This document shows positions 1-7,765 of a DNA stretch of 64,000 bases, in pieces; within the stretch, counting starts at the first letter, position 1; each line of letters starts with the position of its first letter. The notes below the pieces were generated by a model, which was given only the letters and a program-made list of their open reading frames with translations, ran no database searches and had not been told where the DNA came from. Location of the stretch: assembly GCF_027857615.1 (NCBI RefSeq), contig NZ_JAQIFT010000061.1, forward strand, positions 124,001 through 188,000. The letters are read 5' to 3'. The position numbers were made by a program, and so were the translations under genes. Source of the DNA: Holtiella tumoricola (GTDB lineage Bacteria > Bacillota > Clostridia > Lachnospirales > Cellulosilyticaceae).

Positions 1-1
1 T

Positions 2-901
2 ACTAGAGTACAAGAAAACTCTAATATTCTAGAAACACTTTCAACAAGTACAGCATCTTCTGCTGCTCAAGTTCAAGATGCTATTGACAGTATTGCTATC
101 GGTGCTAGTGAACAAGCTGCAAGTATTGAGCATTCTCTCACCTTTATGGATACACTCTCAACCAACATTGATGATGTCAATGAAATGCTTGTAACTGTTC
201 AATCTGCTTCTCATGATACAATGACGATGAGCGCAGATACTAAAACACATCTTGATACACTTACTACTCAAACTCAAAATAGTCTTGGAATGAGTCAGCA
301 CATCTTTGATCAAGTTAAATCACTGGGTGAAGAAGCAAGCAATATTTATCAAATCATGACTTTAATCACAAATATTAATAAACAAACTCACTTACTTGCC
401 CTTAATGCTTCAATTGAAGCTGCTCGTGCTGGAGAGGCTGGACGCGGCTTTGCTGTCGTAGCTGGAGAGATTCGTAACCTCTCTGAACAAACAAGTAATG
501 CCATTAAAACTATTGAATCTACTGTTGCATGCATTATAGAGAAAAAAGAAATTGCTTTAACAGAAGTAACAAAAGCAATGAAAGTTTTCGATAACCAAAT
601 TCCTGTTGTTAATGAAACAGTTCAAACTTTCCTTAACATCCAAGATCAAATGCACAACGTAGACATGCAGATTCAAAAAGTAAATCACCTTCTTCAACAA
701 GTTCAAGAAGATAAAAATTCTGTATATGGTAACTTAGAAGATATCTCAAAAGTTATCCAAAATTCTACAAGCGTAACTGAAGAAGTAAATGCAGAAAGTT
801 CACAACAAACAAGTTATGCATATCAAATCAGTGACCGCTCTACAACACTTAATGAAACCATTAAAGAATTACAAGAGATGTATGATCACTTCAAACTTTA
901 G
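2..901 (+). CDS. Methyl-accepting chemotaxis protein, 3' part (5' end outside window)
   Basis: The frame is open from the left edge, so this is the C-terminal 299 residues of a longer protein and no start is visible. It carries the MCP cytoplasmic signalling hairpin: the tip that contacts CheA/CheW reads LLALNASIEAARAGEAGRGF at about residues 131-150 of this fragment, followed by VVAGEIRNLSEQ, with long Gln/Ser/Thr-rich heptad helices on both sides. As in the family, it should relay ligand binding to CheA and flagellar output. The sensor and membrane parts are missing, so its ligand cannot be guessed. It ends just before a clear terminator. Family assignment is secure. Confidence 0.93.
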   Translation, partial: TRVQENSNILETLSTSTASSAAQVQDAIDSIAIGASEQAASIEHSLTFMDTLSTNIDDVNEMLVTVQSASHDTMTMSADTKTHLDTLTTQTQNSLGMSQHIFDQVKSLGEEASNIYQIMTLITNINKQTHLLALNASIEAARAGEAGRGFAVVAGEIRNLSEQTSNAIKTIESTVACIIEKKEIALTEVTKAMKVFDNQIPVVNETVQTFLNIQDQMHNVDMQIQKVNHLLQQVQEDKNSVYGNLEDISKVIQNSTSVTEEVNAESSQQTSYAYQISDRSTTLNETIKELQEMYDHFKL

Positions 902-937
902 TTTTTTGTAAGCAATCTTAATACCCTGGACATAGAA

Positions 938-967
938 AGAGCACCTCATAAACTGAGGTGCTCTTTT
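938..967 (+). terminator. Intrinsic terminator of the chemoreceptor gene
   Basis: An 11-bp perfect stem (AGAGCACCTCA / TGAGGTGCTCT) with a 5-nt loop is followed by TTT. It lies 36 bp after the stop codon. The stem is symmetric enough to stop transcription arriving from the germination operon on the other strand too. Confidence 0.9.
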
Positions 968-1033
968 GCCTTGAGAAGTAAATACTGTTTATATTGTGCG
1001 GAAAGGCTCCACTGTGTGTACAATCCTCTTTCA

Positions 1034-1141
1034 CTTTTGCTCAAACAAGCTAAGAAGATCTACATTCGGTATTCATAGAAACACTCAAAACTGGCTATTC
1101 ATGCACTCATCAACACCTTCTAAGCTTGTTCTCAAAAAAAG
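1034..1141 (-). repeat. Long-hairpin repeat element, copy 1 (core deleted)
   Basis: Outer arms CAAGCTAAGAAG and CTTCTAAGCTTG pair over 12 bp with one mismatch, extended by CTTTTG.TC / CTC.AAAAG. The reverse complement aligns along its length with the copies at 1241-1382 and 21345-21486, including a shared ATACCGAAT block with the latter, but the apical core (TGT.TGAG) is missing. It lies in inverted orientation to copy 2, about 100 bp away, so the pair could also fold as one large cruciform or RNA hairpin. No coding potential is convincing. Confidence 0.7.
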
Positions 1142-1240
1142 TTACAGGAAGGTCTGCCCTTTCTACCGGTGTGTTCTACACAGTGAAAACTTCATCTTAA
1201 AAGTAGAATAGGGCATAAGATATGCTGGTGACCTCACTGT

Positions 1241-1382
1241 AGCTTTTTTCAAGAGTGGTCTTAGAAGGTGTTAACGAATATGAAGGTAGGGGGTTGCGCG
1301 AGTGTTTGAGGCGTAGCCGAGTTTTCGCGCTTTCTACCTGAGTATGAGTTTACAGCTTCTTAGTCCATTTGAGCAAAAGCGA
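1241..1382 (+). repeat. Long-hairpin repeat element, copy 2
   Basis: Nested stems: an outer arm pair GCTTTT..TCAA / TTTGAGCAAAAGC, then CTTAGAAG / CTTCTTAG, then GGTAG / CTACC, then GCGCGA / TCGCGC, enclosing GTGTTTGAGGCGTAGCCGAG. The copy at 21345-21486 has the same order and spacing (105 against 104 nt between CTTAGAA and TTCTTAGT), but its inner stems differ in sequence while still pairing. This compensatory pattern argues for a folded RNA or a hairpin mobile repeat. It sits in the 547-bp non-coding gap between the chemoreceptor terminator and the converging germination operon. Nothing else was found in that gap. Confidence 0.75.
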
Positions 1383-1448
1383 AAGAGAGGACACATGCAT
1401 AGCGCTGCCCGGACCTTCTCTTTTACTATAAGTTTTCATGCCCTTTCT

Positions 1449-2642
1449 TTATTCAGAAATACCTGTACTTTGTATAGATACATCAACGCCTATACTAATA
1501 GGTAGATTCCTATAGCTTGTAGAAAGCCAAGTTGGTTGATACTTCATCCACATTTTAGGGTGCTGTCTATAGAAGGCTTCACCTATTCCTAAGAAGTCCA
1601 TATTCATTTCTTTTGATTTGTTAATACCTACATTGATTTGTTTAATAATCTCATTTGCTATAGCTTGCTTAACTTCTTCTAATCCTTGGGGACTTATAAG
1701 TTTGGATTCTTCTTCACTAAGGTATTCTGAGATATTACCTTCTACTTCTATTTCTATTAAGCACCATGGGCCTGTTTGTGTTTCTCCAAATTTAAGCTTA
1801 CTTTGCTGCCTTTTTACAGTATAGCTAAGCAGGCTACCCTCATCAGAGATCACAACAGGTGTATTTTTGATTTGCCCCTCTATATAAAGTTGACTTCGTA
1901 CTTCTTCTTTAGTTAAATAACCTACTAATTCATAATCATGAATCACTGCTGCACCACTTATATCAATCTCTGTACTTTTACTTTCTGGGTCAGTGGTATC
2001 TATTTTTTCTGTATGGAATAGTGGCAAGGTTGATACACCTGTGTCATCCATTTCTCTAATGTAATTACCTACTAACTGTTTTTTGAAAAAGCTAGAAGCA
2101 CGCTCGCCATTATTAAAGTAATCCATAATATATAACCCTAATATAGGTTGCTCTTCACTTTCTACCTTAGTAATTAGCTTAGCATCACCATTCACTGCGA
2201 GTAGAGGCACATTCCTTGCGATAAGCATATCACGAGATACAGAATCCATTGCACGCTTAAAGAGCTCAGGATCTTTAAGTAGTTCTTCTCCTAGCAAGAG
2301 TGCTTTGACATGACTAAAGCTTACTGAATTTTTATTTTTGGTTTCTAAATCATCAATACTTGCTCCTATTGTAGGTGCTTGAACCTCAACATTGGTTTCT
2401 ACATTGGTTGCTAAAGTATTGGTTCCTGATAGCTTACCATAATCAGGAATAGCATAGTAGATGTCATAGATTGGTTGATCATCTATAAGCTTGGTCGTAT
2501 CATACGCATAGTCCGTATTCTTATCTACTGCTAACTCTAAGATAATAGATCTATTATTTACTTCAGTACTATCCCAGCATCCTGTAAGGGTCAAACATGA
2601 TAAGCCTATCAAAAGCATTAATTTTACAATCTTTTTAGGCAT
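1449..2642 (-). CDS. Ger(x)C-family spore germination lipoprotein (GerC subunit)
   Basis: 397 aa, the usual GerAC/GerKC length. The N-terminus is a lipoprotein signal ending in the lipobox LTGC (Cys at about 21), followed by WDSTEVNNRSI, the typical start of mature Ger(x)C proteins. The family forms the lipoprotein subunit of nutrient germinant receptors on the spore inner membrane. The ATG at 2642 is preferred over an upstream in-frame GTG (2651) because GGGGGGTGA is correctly spaced before it. It overlaps the end of the GerB gene and is last in the operon. No textbook terminator follows; the hairpin repeats downstream may do that job. The germinant cannot be predicted. Confidence 0.92.
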   Translation of the reverse strand: MPKKIVKLMLLIGLSCLTLTGCWDSTEVNNRSIILELAVDKNTDYAYDTTKLIDDQPIYDIYYAIPDYGKLSGTNTLATNVETNVEVQAPTIGASIDDLETKNKNSVSFSHVKALLLGEELLKDPELFKRAMDSVSRDMLIARNVPLLAVNGDAKLITKVESEEQPILGLYIMDYFNNGERASSFFKKQLVGNYIREMDDTGVSTLPLFHTEKIDTTDPESKSTEIDISGAAVIHDYELVGYLTKEEVRSQLYIEGQIKNTPVVISDEGSLLSYTVKRQQSKLKFGETQTGPWCLIEIEVEGNISEYLSEEESKLISPQGLEEVKQAIANEIIKQINVGINKSKEMNMDFLGIGEAFYRQHPKMWMKYQPTWLSTSYRNLPISIGVDVSIQSTGISE

Positions 2643-3738
2643 TACCTTCACCCCCCTTTTTCCTTAACTTAGCTATTACAATAAGTACAATGGGTACAAC
2701 GAATAAGAAAAGAAGACCAAATTTCCCATTGAAATGTAATAAGTATCTATACGCTTCTGTTAAACTTCCTGGATACATACTAATCAAGAATACGATTGGT
2801 ATAAGTGGTAGAATAGTAACATTTTGTCTATTAAAGTGAGCCAATCTACTAATGGTTAGGCTTGCTACATACATAGAGCCACAGATATACATATATACAC
2901 TTAGGATCCACCAAGACATCATGAAAATTTCTTGATTTTCAAAGAATGAACCTGGTAGCTGTATACTTTCCATTAAAGTAAGCATTGGCCAAATTTGTTT
3001 CGTTGAAGTCACCATACCTACACCTGTAAAGGTTAAACCAATTAAAATAATTTCTAGTACACTTATGATACCTATTGACCAAAGCCCTATATGTTTAAGC
3101 TTATGAGGCTTACTTACAAGGTTACCTATAATCAGTAGAAATTCCAAAGGCATAAAAGTCATACTTACAAAGTAAGCACCTTTAATAAATCCATCTGGCC
3201 TAGCTGTCATAAAAGGCATAAGTTGCTTGTAATCTGTTTTGATGGCTACTACTGAAAGGACAAAGGCTAATGGAACAAACACAAAGTAAGCTACAATTTC
3301 TGCCATACGTCCACTTGCTTCTAATCCTGACTTAATTAAATAATGAACAGCAAAAAGTAAAATTAAAATAATGATTGGTAAAGGTGTCTTAGGTAATAAC
3401 ACCTGTGACACCATTTCTGCAAACATACGTACTTCTAACCCTGCTCCTATAAGCACTTTAATGACATATAATCCAATTAAAATCCACCCTAACCCTTTTG
3501 TAATCAGTTTAGGTGCGATTGTATCTAAGCCTTCACCTGGAAAACGTTCTAATAAAGATACAATACTCCATACATAGATTGCTCCAAAGGCAAAACCTAA
3601 TATAGGGAGCAAATAACCATCATGCCCTGCCATTTTACCTGCTATACGTGGCAAAATCACCATAGACATATTAAACATCTGGAGGATGAATAAAATCTTC
3701 ATTTGTCTTACAGATACATTAGCATTATGTGTATACAT
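2635..3738 (-). CDS. GerB-type spore germination permease
   Basis: 367 aa, almost entirely hydrophobic, with about ten predicted membrane helices. It matches the GerB/GerKB branch of the amino acid/polyamine permease superfamily: an opening VSVRQMKILFILQMFNMSMV, then helices separated by short charged loops, and a Lys/Arg-rich tail KLRKKGGEG. In germinant receptors this is the subunit thought to bind or sense the nutrient. AAGGAGATG lies 9 nt before the ATG. It follows the GerA gene by 2 bp and overlaps the GerC gene, so the three are translated as a unit. Confidence 0.9.
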   Translation of the reverse strand: MYTHNANVSVRQMKILFILQMFNMSMVILPRIAGKMAGHDGYLLPILGFAFGAIYVWSIVSLLERFPGEGLDTIAPKLITKGLGWILIGLYVIKVLIGAGLEVRMFAEMVSQVLLPKTPLPIIILILLFAVHYLIKSGLEASGRMAEIVAYFVFVPLAFVLSVVAIKTDYKQLMPFMTARPDGFIKGAYFVSMTFMPLEFLLIIGNLVSKPHKLKHIGLWSIGIISVLEIILIGLTFTGVGMVTSTKQIWPMLTLMESIQLPGSFFENQEIFMMSWWILSVYMYICGSMYVASLTISRLAHFNRQNVTILPLIPIVFLISMYPGSLTEAYRYLLHFNGKFGLLFLFVVPIVLIVIAKLRKKGGEGNA

Positions 3739-3740
3739 AT

Positions 3741-5393
3741 TTATTCATCTCCTTCCCTTGGTTCACCTTGGATATCTGTAGCTGTTTGTGCACTATCAGG
3801 TCCTGGTGGTGTTTCTGTTACACTATCTGCATCACTTAAGCGAATACGTGTTTTTTGATGTTCTCTTGCATAACGTGGTCTACGATTTTGCAAGAAGATA
3901 GGGAAGCGAATAAGGGTATCCCTAAAGTCCCGATAATCATTTTGGTCACCTGCTGTATAGGGTGCTAAGAATGGTGTTCCAAAACTTTCTAATGAAGATA
4001 AATGGGCAAGCAATAAAATAAAGGCAATTAAATACCCATATAACCCAAATAAGGCACAAATAAATAAGAAAATATAGCGCAACAATCTATAAGCTGCTGT
4101 TAAACCATAATCTGGTATGGCAAAGGTTGCTACCGCTGTAATGGCTACAATAATAACAATCATCGGGCTTATAAGCTTAGCATCTACTGCAGCTTGCCCA
4201 ATAACGATACCACCTACTACACCTAGAGCATGTCCTACTGGACCTGGAAGCCTAATACCAGCTTCCCGCAACAGCTCGAATGCCATCTCCATGACCAACA
4301 TTTCCATCACACTTGCCAGGACAATCCCCTCCCGGGAGGCGGCTAAGGACACAGCAATGGATGTGGGCAGCATAGCTGGATGGAAGTTGATGGTTGCAAT
4401 ATATAAACCTGGCAATGAGAAAGATAAGAAGGATACAATGTATCTTAAAATTCTTGTAAAACTCATAATCTGCCAGCGTTGATAGTAGTCTTCAGATGCT
4501 TGATAGAAGGTATTGAGTGTCGTCGGTACAACAATAACAAACGGTGAGGTATCCACTACAATAGCAACTTTCCCCTCCATTAAGCTAGAAGCTACTTTAT
4601 CTGGTCTTTCTGTTGATTGGGTTTGTGGGAAAGGACTCTTCCAACTATCTTCTATCAGTTGTTCAATATAGCCACTATCAAAGACACCATCTATTTTATA
4701 TTTTTCAAGACGTGTTTTAACTTCTTCTACAAGCTCTGGTCTTACGATGTCTTCCATATACATAATAGCAATATCTGTACGGCTTCTTGTCCCTACAGAA
4801 GTCATCTCTACCTTTAACTTGGTATCACGAATACGACGTCTAATAAGAGCTGTATTAAAACGAATAGTTTCTACAAAACCATCTCTTGGTCCTCTTACAA
4901 CAGCTTCTGTCTCCGGTGCACCTACTCCACGTACTGGCCAGCTACGGCAAGCAATAATAAGCCCTTTCTTTTCACCATCTATAAAAATGGCTGCATCACC
5001 AGAAAGGATTCCACTTACCATTTGATCCATGTTCTCGGCTTCTCTAATATCAAAAGTCGCAGAAAAATGATCCATAATAATCTGTGTCTTAGGACCTGTC
5101 ATCGGAATGCGTTCACCATTTAAATTCTTGTAATCAATGATACGACTTAAGAAGAAATTTTCTAAGACATCACGATTAACCATCCCATCGATGTAAACAC
5201 CATATATACGAATAGGTGTTAGCGTTCCTATATTCACTTCTCGCTTGACCACATCTGTACAATTTTTAAATAAATAAGTAATGTTATCTATATTCTTATC
5301 TAATGATTCTTCGAATGGAATGATGAGTTTATTGTCCTGATCATGAAAGGCATCTTCACGACTAGGTTCATTAACTTGCTTTACATTATCCAC
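3741..5393 (-). CDS. GerA-type spore germination protein
   Basis: 550 aa. A soluble N-terminal domain (about 1-300) contains family signatures such as VYIDGMVNRDVLENFFLSRI, DGEKKGLIIACRSWPVRGVGAPETEAVVRGPRDGF (the conserved R-PVRG-PE-E-V-RGPR-GF block, split here only for reading) and TRSRTDIAIMYMEDI. A membrane part (about 305-480) has five or so helices including LPGLYIATINFHPAMLPT and LREAGIRLPGPVG. The tail is hydrophilic. The start is GTG, with GAGAGGGTGA upstream. This is the GerAA/GerKA subunit of a germinant receptor and the first large gene of the ger operon. Confidence 0.93.
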   Translation of the reverse strand: MDNVKQVNEPSREDAFHDQDNKLIIPFEESLDKNIDNITYLFKNCTDVVKREVNIGTLTPIRIYGVYIDGMVNRDVLENFFLSRIIDYKNLNGERIPMTGPKTQIIMDHFSATFDIREAENMDQMVSGILSGDAAIFIDGEKKGLIIACRSWPVRGVGAPETEAVVRGPRDGFVETIRFNTALIRRRIRDTKLKVEMTSVGTRSRTDIAIMYMEDIVRPELVEEVKTRLEKYKIDGVFDSGYIEQLIEDSWKSPFPQTQSTERPDKVASSLMEGKVAIVVDTSPFVIVVPTTLNTFYQASEDYYQRWQIMSFTRILRYIVSFLSFSLPGLYIATINFHPAMLPTSIAVSLAASREGIVLASVMEMLVMEMAFELLREAGIRLPGPVGHALGVVGGIVIGQAAVDAKLISPMIVIIVAITAVATFAIPDYGLTAAYRLLRYIFLFICALFGLYGYLIAFILLLAHLSSLESFGTPFLAPYTAGDQNDYRDFRDTLIRFPIFLQNRRPRYAREHQKTRIRLSDADSVTETPPGPDSAQTATDIQGEPREGDE

Positions 5394-5434
5394 TTTAGGT
5401 CACCCTCTCTTGTCATTGGTCTCATTCTAGTTGT

Positions 5435-5632
5435 CTAATTTATTATTAAAAAAATCGCACTACATATGCCTAAAGCAATATAAATATAGCCTACTACTCT
5501 AGAAAATTGTGCTTCTCTTTCTAAGTGATTGACTTGCTTAAAGGTCTTATACCTCAAGAACGCCATGTTCAGCCCTACTCCTAGCATGACAAGCACAATA
5601 TAGATGCTCATCATCTCTTGTAATTTAGCCAT
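5435..5632 (-). CDS. Small two-helix membrane protein upstream of the ger genes
   Basis: 65 aa with two hydrophobic helices (about 8-26 and 45-64) separated by a basic loop, RYKTFKQVNHLEREAQFSR. A GCGAGGTG stretch precedes the ATG. It ends about 40 bp before the GerA start on the same strand with no terminator between, so it is probably the first gene of the germination operon. Small membrane proteins of this kind accompany some clostridial ger clusters (CLC_0170-like), but I cannot assign it firmly. Reading frame, hydropathy and position support a real gene; function is unknown. Confidence 0.6.
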   Translation of the reverse strand: MAKLQEMMSIYIVLVMLGVGLNMAFLRYKTFKQVNHLEREAQFSRVVGYIYIALGICSAIFLIIN

Positions 5633-5785
5633 AGCACACCTCGCTGATTATTTTTTTCTTATACTCCATTGTTTGAAATAATTTTCAAAAATATACACTA
5701 TACTCTCCAAAAAAAGTATATTAAAATACTTCTTATATACTGTTTTATTAAATGAATAACTCAGCTCATACTAAGGAGGAACACT

Positions 5786-7675
5786 ATGAATTTTTCTGGG
5801 GAAGTACTAGATTTAGAATTTGGCTTAAATGAGATTAGAAATTACTTTAATCTTGCTTTAGAAGATAATATTAACGTTGTTCAATTAGATGAAAACGATG
5901 AAATATGCCTACGTATTATTCGTGGGGAAGAAAATAGCATTGCATACAAAAAGAAGCACCACTTCTTTAGGGGGTTAAGCCTTTATATGCAATTTGTAGA
6001 AGAAGGACAAGCTACTTTTACTTATGAAGAAAAAGCTTTTATTCCAGTATCAGGTGCAATGTTTGATGTCTCACGTAATAGTGTGTATAAAGTAGACAAG
6101 GTTAAACAACTCCTTGTTCATCTTGCTATGATGGGTCACTCAACATGTATGCTTTATAGCGAAGATACATATACCATTCCAGAGTATCCTTACTTTGGTT
6201 ACATGCGTGGTCGTTATACACAAGAGGAAATCAAAGAATTAGATGAATATGCTTATAAATTAGGCATTGAACTTATTCCTTGTATCCAAGCACTTGCTCA
6301 CCTTAAGCAAACACTTAAATGGAACTATGCCCTTAAATTCAGAGATACATCAGATGTACTCTTAGTGGGTGCACCAGAAACTTACGAGTTCTTAGATAAT
6401 ATGTTCAAATCCCTTCGTGCTACATTTAGAACAAACCGTATCCATATTGGTATGGACGAAGCTTGGGACTTAGGCCTTGGCCGCTCTATTGAAGTAAACG
6501 GCTACAAACATCATCAAGAACTTATGGCGATGCACCTTAAAGAGGTTTGTAAGCTACTGGATAAATACAACTTTGAACCAATGATGTGGGATGATATGTT
6601 TATGCGTGCTGCTACACCTTCTGGAGACCACTACGACTTAAACATTGAACTTGATCAAAGTGTTATTGAGAGCATTCCAGATAAAATGAGCCTTGTTTAT
6701 TGGGATTACTACCACTTAGAAGAAGATTTCTACGATGCTTCTATTAACTTAAAGAAAAAATTCAATAAACCACTTATCTTTGCAGGTGGGGTATGGAAAT
6801 GGGTAGGTTATGCACCAAACTATGAACGTACTTTCCTTACAACCAAGGCAGCACTTAACATTTGTAAGAAACAAGGCATTCAAGAAGTCCTTGCTACAAT
6901 GTGGGGAGATGATGGGGATGAAGCACCTATCGATACATCCCTTTTAGGTCTTATCTTCTTTGCAGAACATAGCTACCTTCAAGATGTAGATGATGCTTGG
7001 ATTGATAGACGTTGTAAATACTTAACTGGTCTTAGCTTAGAAGACCTTAGAAGTCCTGAAGAACTGAACTTAGTAGAAGGTGTAGACAGACCAAATGTTA
7101 ACTCTTACAATCCTTCAAAGTATTTCTTATACCAAGACATCTTACTTGGTGCTTTTGATATCTATGCTGAGGATCTTGACCTTACAACATTCTACTCTAA
7201 CTTAGCTGATAAATATGAGGCAATCTCATACAAAAGCTGTGCTTATAGATCCATGTTTAAAATGTATGCAGCCTTAAGTACTGTACTTGCTACTAAAGCA
7301 ACCATTGGTGTTGAACTTCGTCAAGCTTACCTTGAAGAAGACCACGACACCCTTGCTATGCTTGCTGAAGAAGTCCTTCCTATGCTTATCAGTGATGTAG
7401 AAGACTTCATAGAAGCCTTACGTACTGTATGGTATACAGACTGCAAAGGCAACGGATTTGAAATTCTAGATGTACGTCTAAACGGTATTATTGGACGTGC
7501 CAAAACAGCTATCTACCGTGTAAATAGCTACTTAAATGGTGAGGTTGACCATATTGAAGAATTAGACGGCGATCGTCTTCCTTTCCACCTAGGCTGGCAT
7601 ACAGAAGAAGGTATGCTGAACCATGATCAATATGCTACTATGGCATCACAAAACGTAGTTTCACACGGATTATAA
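5786..7675 (+). CDS. Cytoplasmic GH20 beta-N-acetylhexosaminidase
   Basis: 629 aa, close to the length of streptococcal GcnA-type enzymes. The GH20 barrel begins around residue 100 (KVKQLLVHLAMMGHSTCMLY). It includes the substrate-contacting stretch TYTIPEYPYFGYMRGRYT and the catalytic pair in IHIGMDEAW (Asp224-Glu225), where Asp positions the substrate N-acetyl group and Glu is the acid. It should release terminal GlcNAc or GalNAc from oligosaccharides. There is no signal peptide, so it acts on imported material. TAAGGAGGA sits 7 nt before the ATG. The gene is monocistronic with a strong terminator. A dyad TTGAAA-N4-TTTCAA at 5673-5688 in the divergent promoter region might be an operator. 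Confidence 0.88.
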   Translation: MNFSGEVLDLEFGLNEIRNYFNLALEDNINVVQLDENDEICLRIIRGEENSIAYKKKHHFFRGLSLYMQFVEEGQATFTYEEKAFIPVSGAMFDVSRNSVYKVDKVKQLLVHLAMMGHSTCMLYSEDTYTIPEYPYFGYMRGRYTQEEIKELDEYAYKLGIELIPCIQALAHLKQTLKWNYALKFRDTSDVLLVGAPETYEFLDNMFKSLRATFRTNRIHIGMDEAWDLGLGRSIEVNGYKHHQELMAMHLKEVCKLLDKYNFEPMMWDDMFMRAATPSGDHYDLNIELDQSVIESIPDKMSLVYWDYYHLEEDFYDASINLKKKFNKPLIFAGGVWKWVGYAPNYERTFLTTKAALNICKKQGIQEVLATMWGDDGDEAPIDTSLLGLIFFAEHSYLQDVDDAWIDRRCKYLTGLSLEDLRSPEELNLVEGVDRPNVNSYNPSKYFLYQDILLGAFDIYAEDLDLTTFYSNLADKYEAISYKSCAYRSMFKMYAALSTVLATKATIGVELRQAYLEEDHDTLAMLAEEVLPMLISDVEDFIEALRTVWYTDCKGNGFEILDVRLNGIIGRAKTAIYRVNSYLNGEVDHIEELDGDRLPFHLGWHTEEGMLNHDQYATMASQNVVSHGL

Positions 7676-7694
7676 ATAGATTTTATCTAATAAC

Positions 7695-7745
7695 AAAAAA
7701 GGATATCAAGAACCCCTCTATGGTTTCTTGATATCCTTTTTATTT
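7695..7745. terminator. Bidirectional terminator between convergent GH20 and GH2 genes
   Basis: A stem of about 20 bp (AAAAAAGGATATCAAGAACC paired with GGTTTCTTGATATCCTTTTT, one mismatch) has a short CCTCTA loop and T-rich or A-rich flanks on both sides, so it can stop both converging transcripts. Confidence 0.9.
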
Positions 7746-7765
7746 TCTAATTTTCCCTTTTACGC

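Noticed and set aside
996..1211. Open frame of 71 codons between the chemoreceptor and gerC
   Set aside because: It lies wholly within the hairpin repeat, has no ribosome site and low-quality composition.
4117..4482. 121-codon frame antisense to gerA
   Set aside because: It is the shadow of a membrane-helix region on the other strand; the gerA reading has full family motifs.
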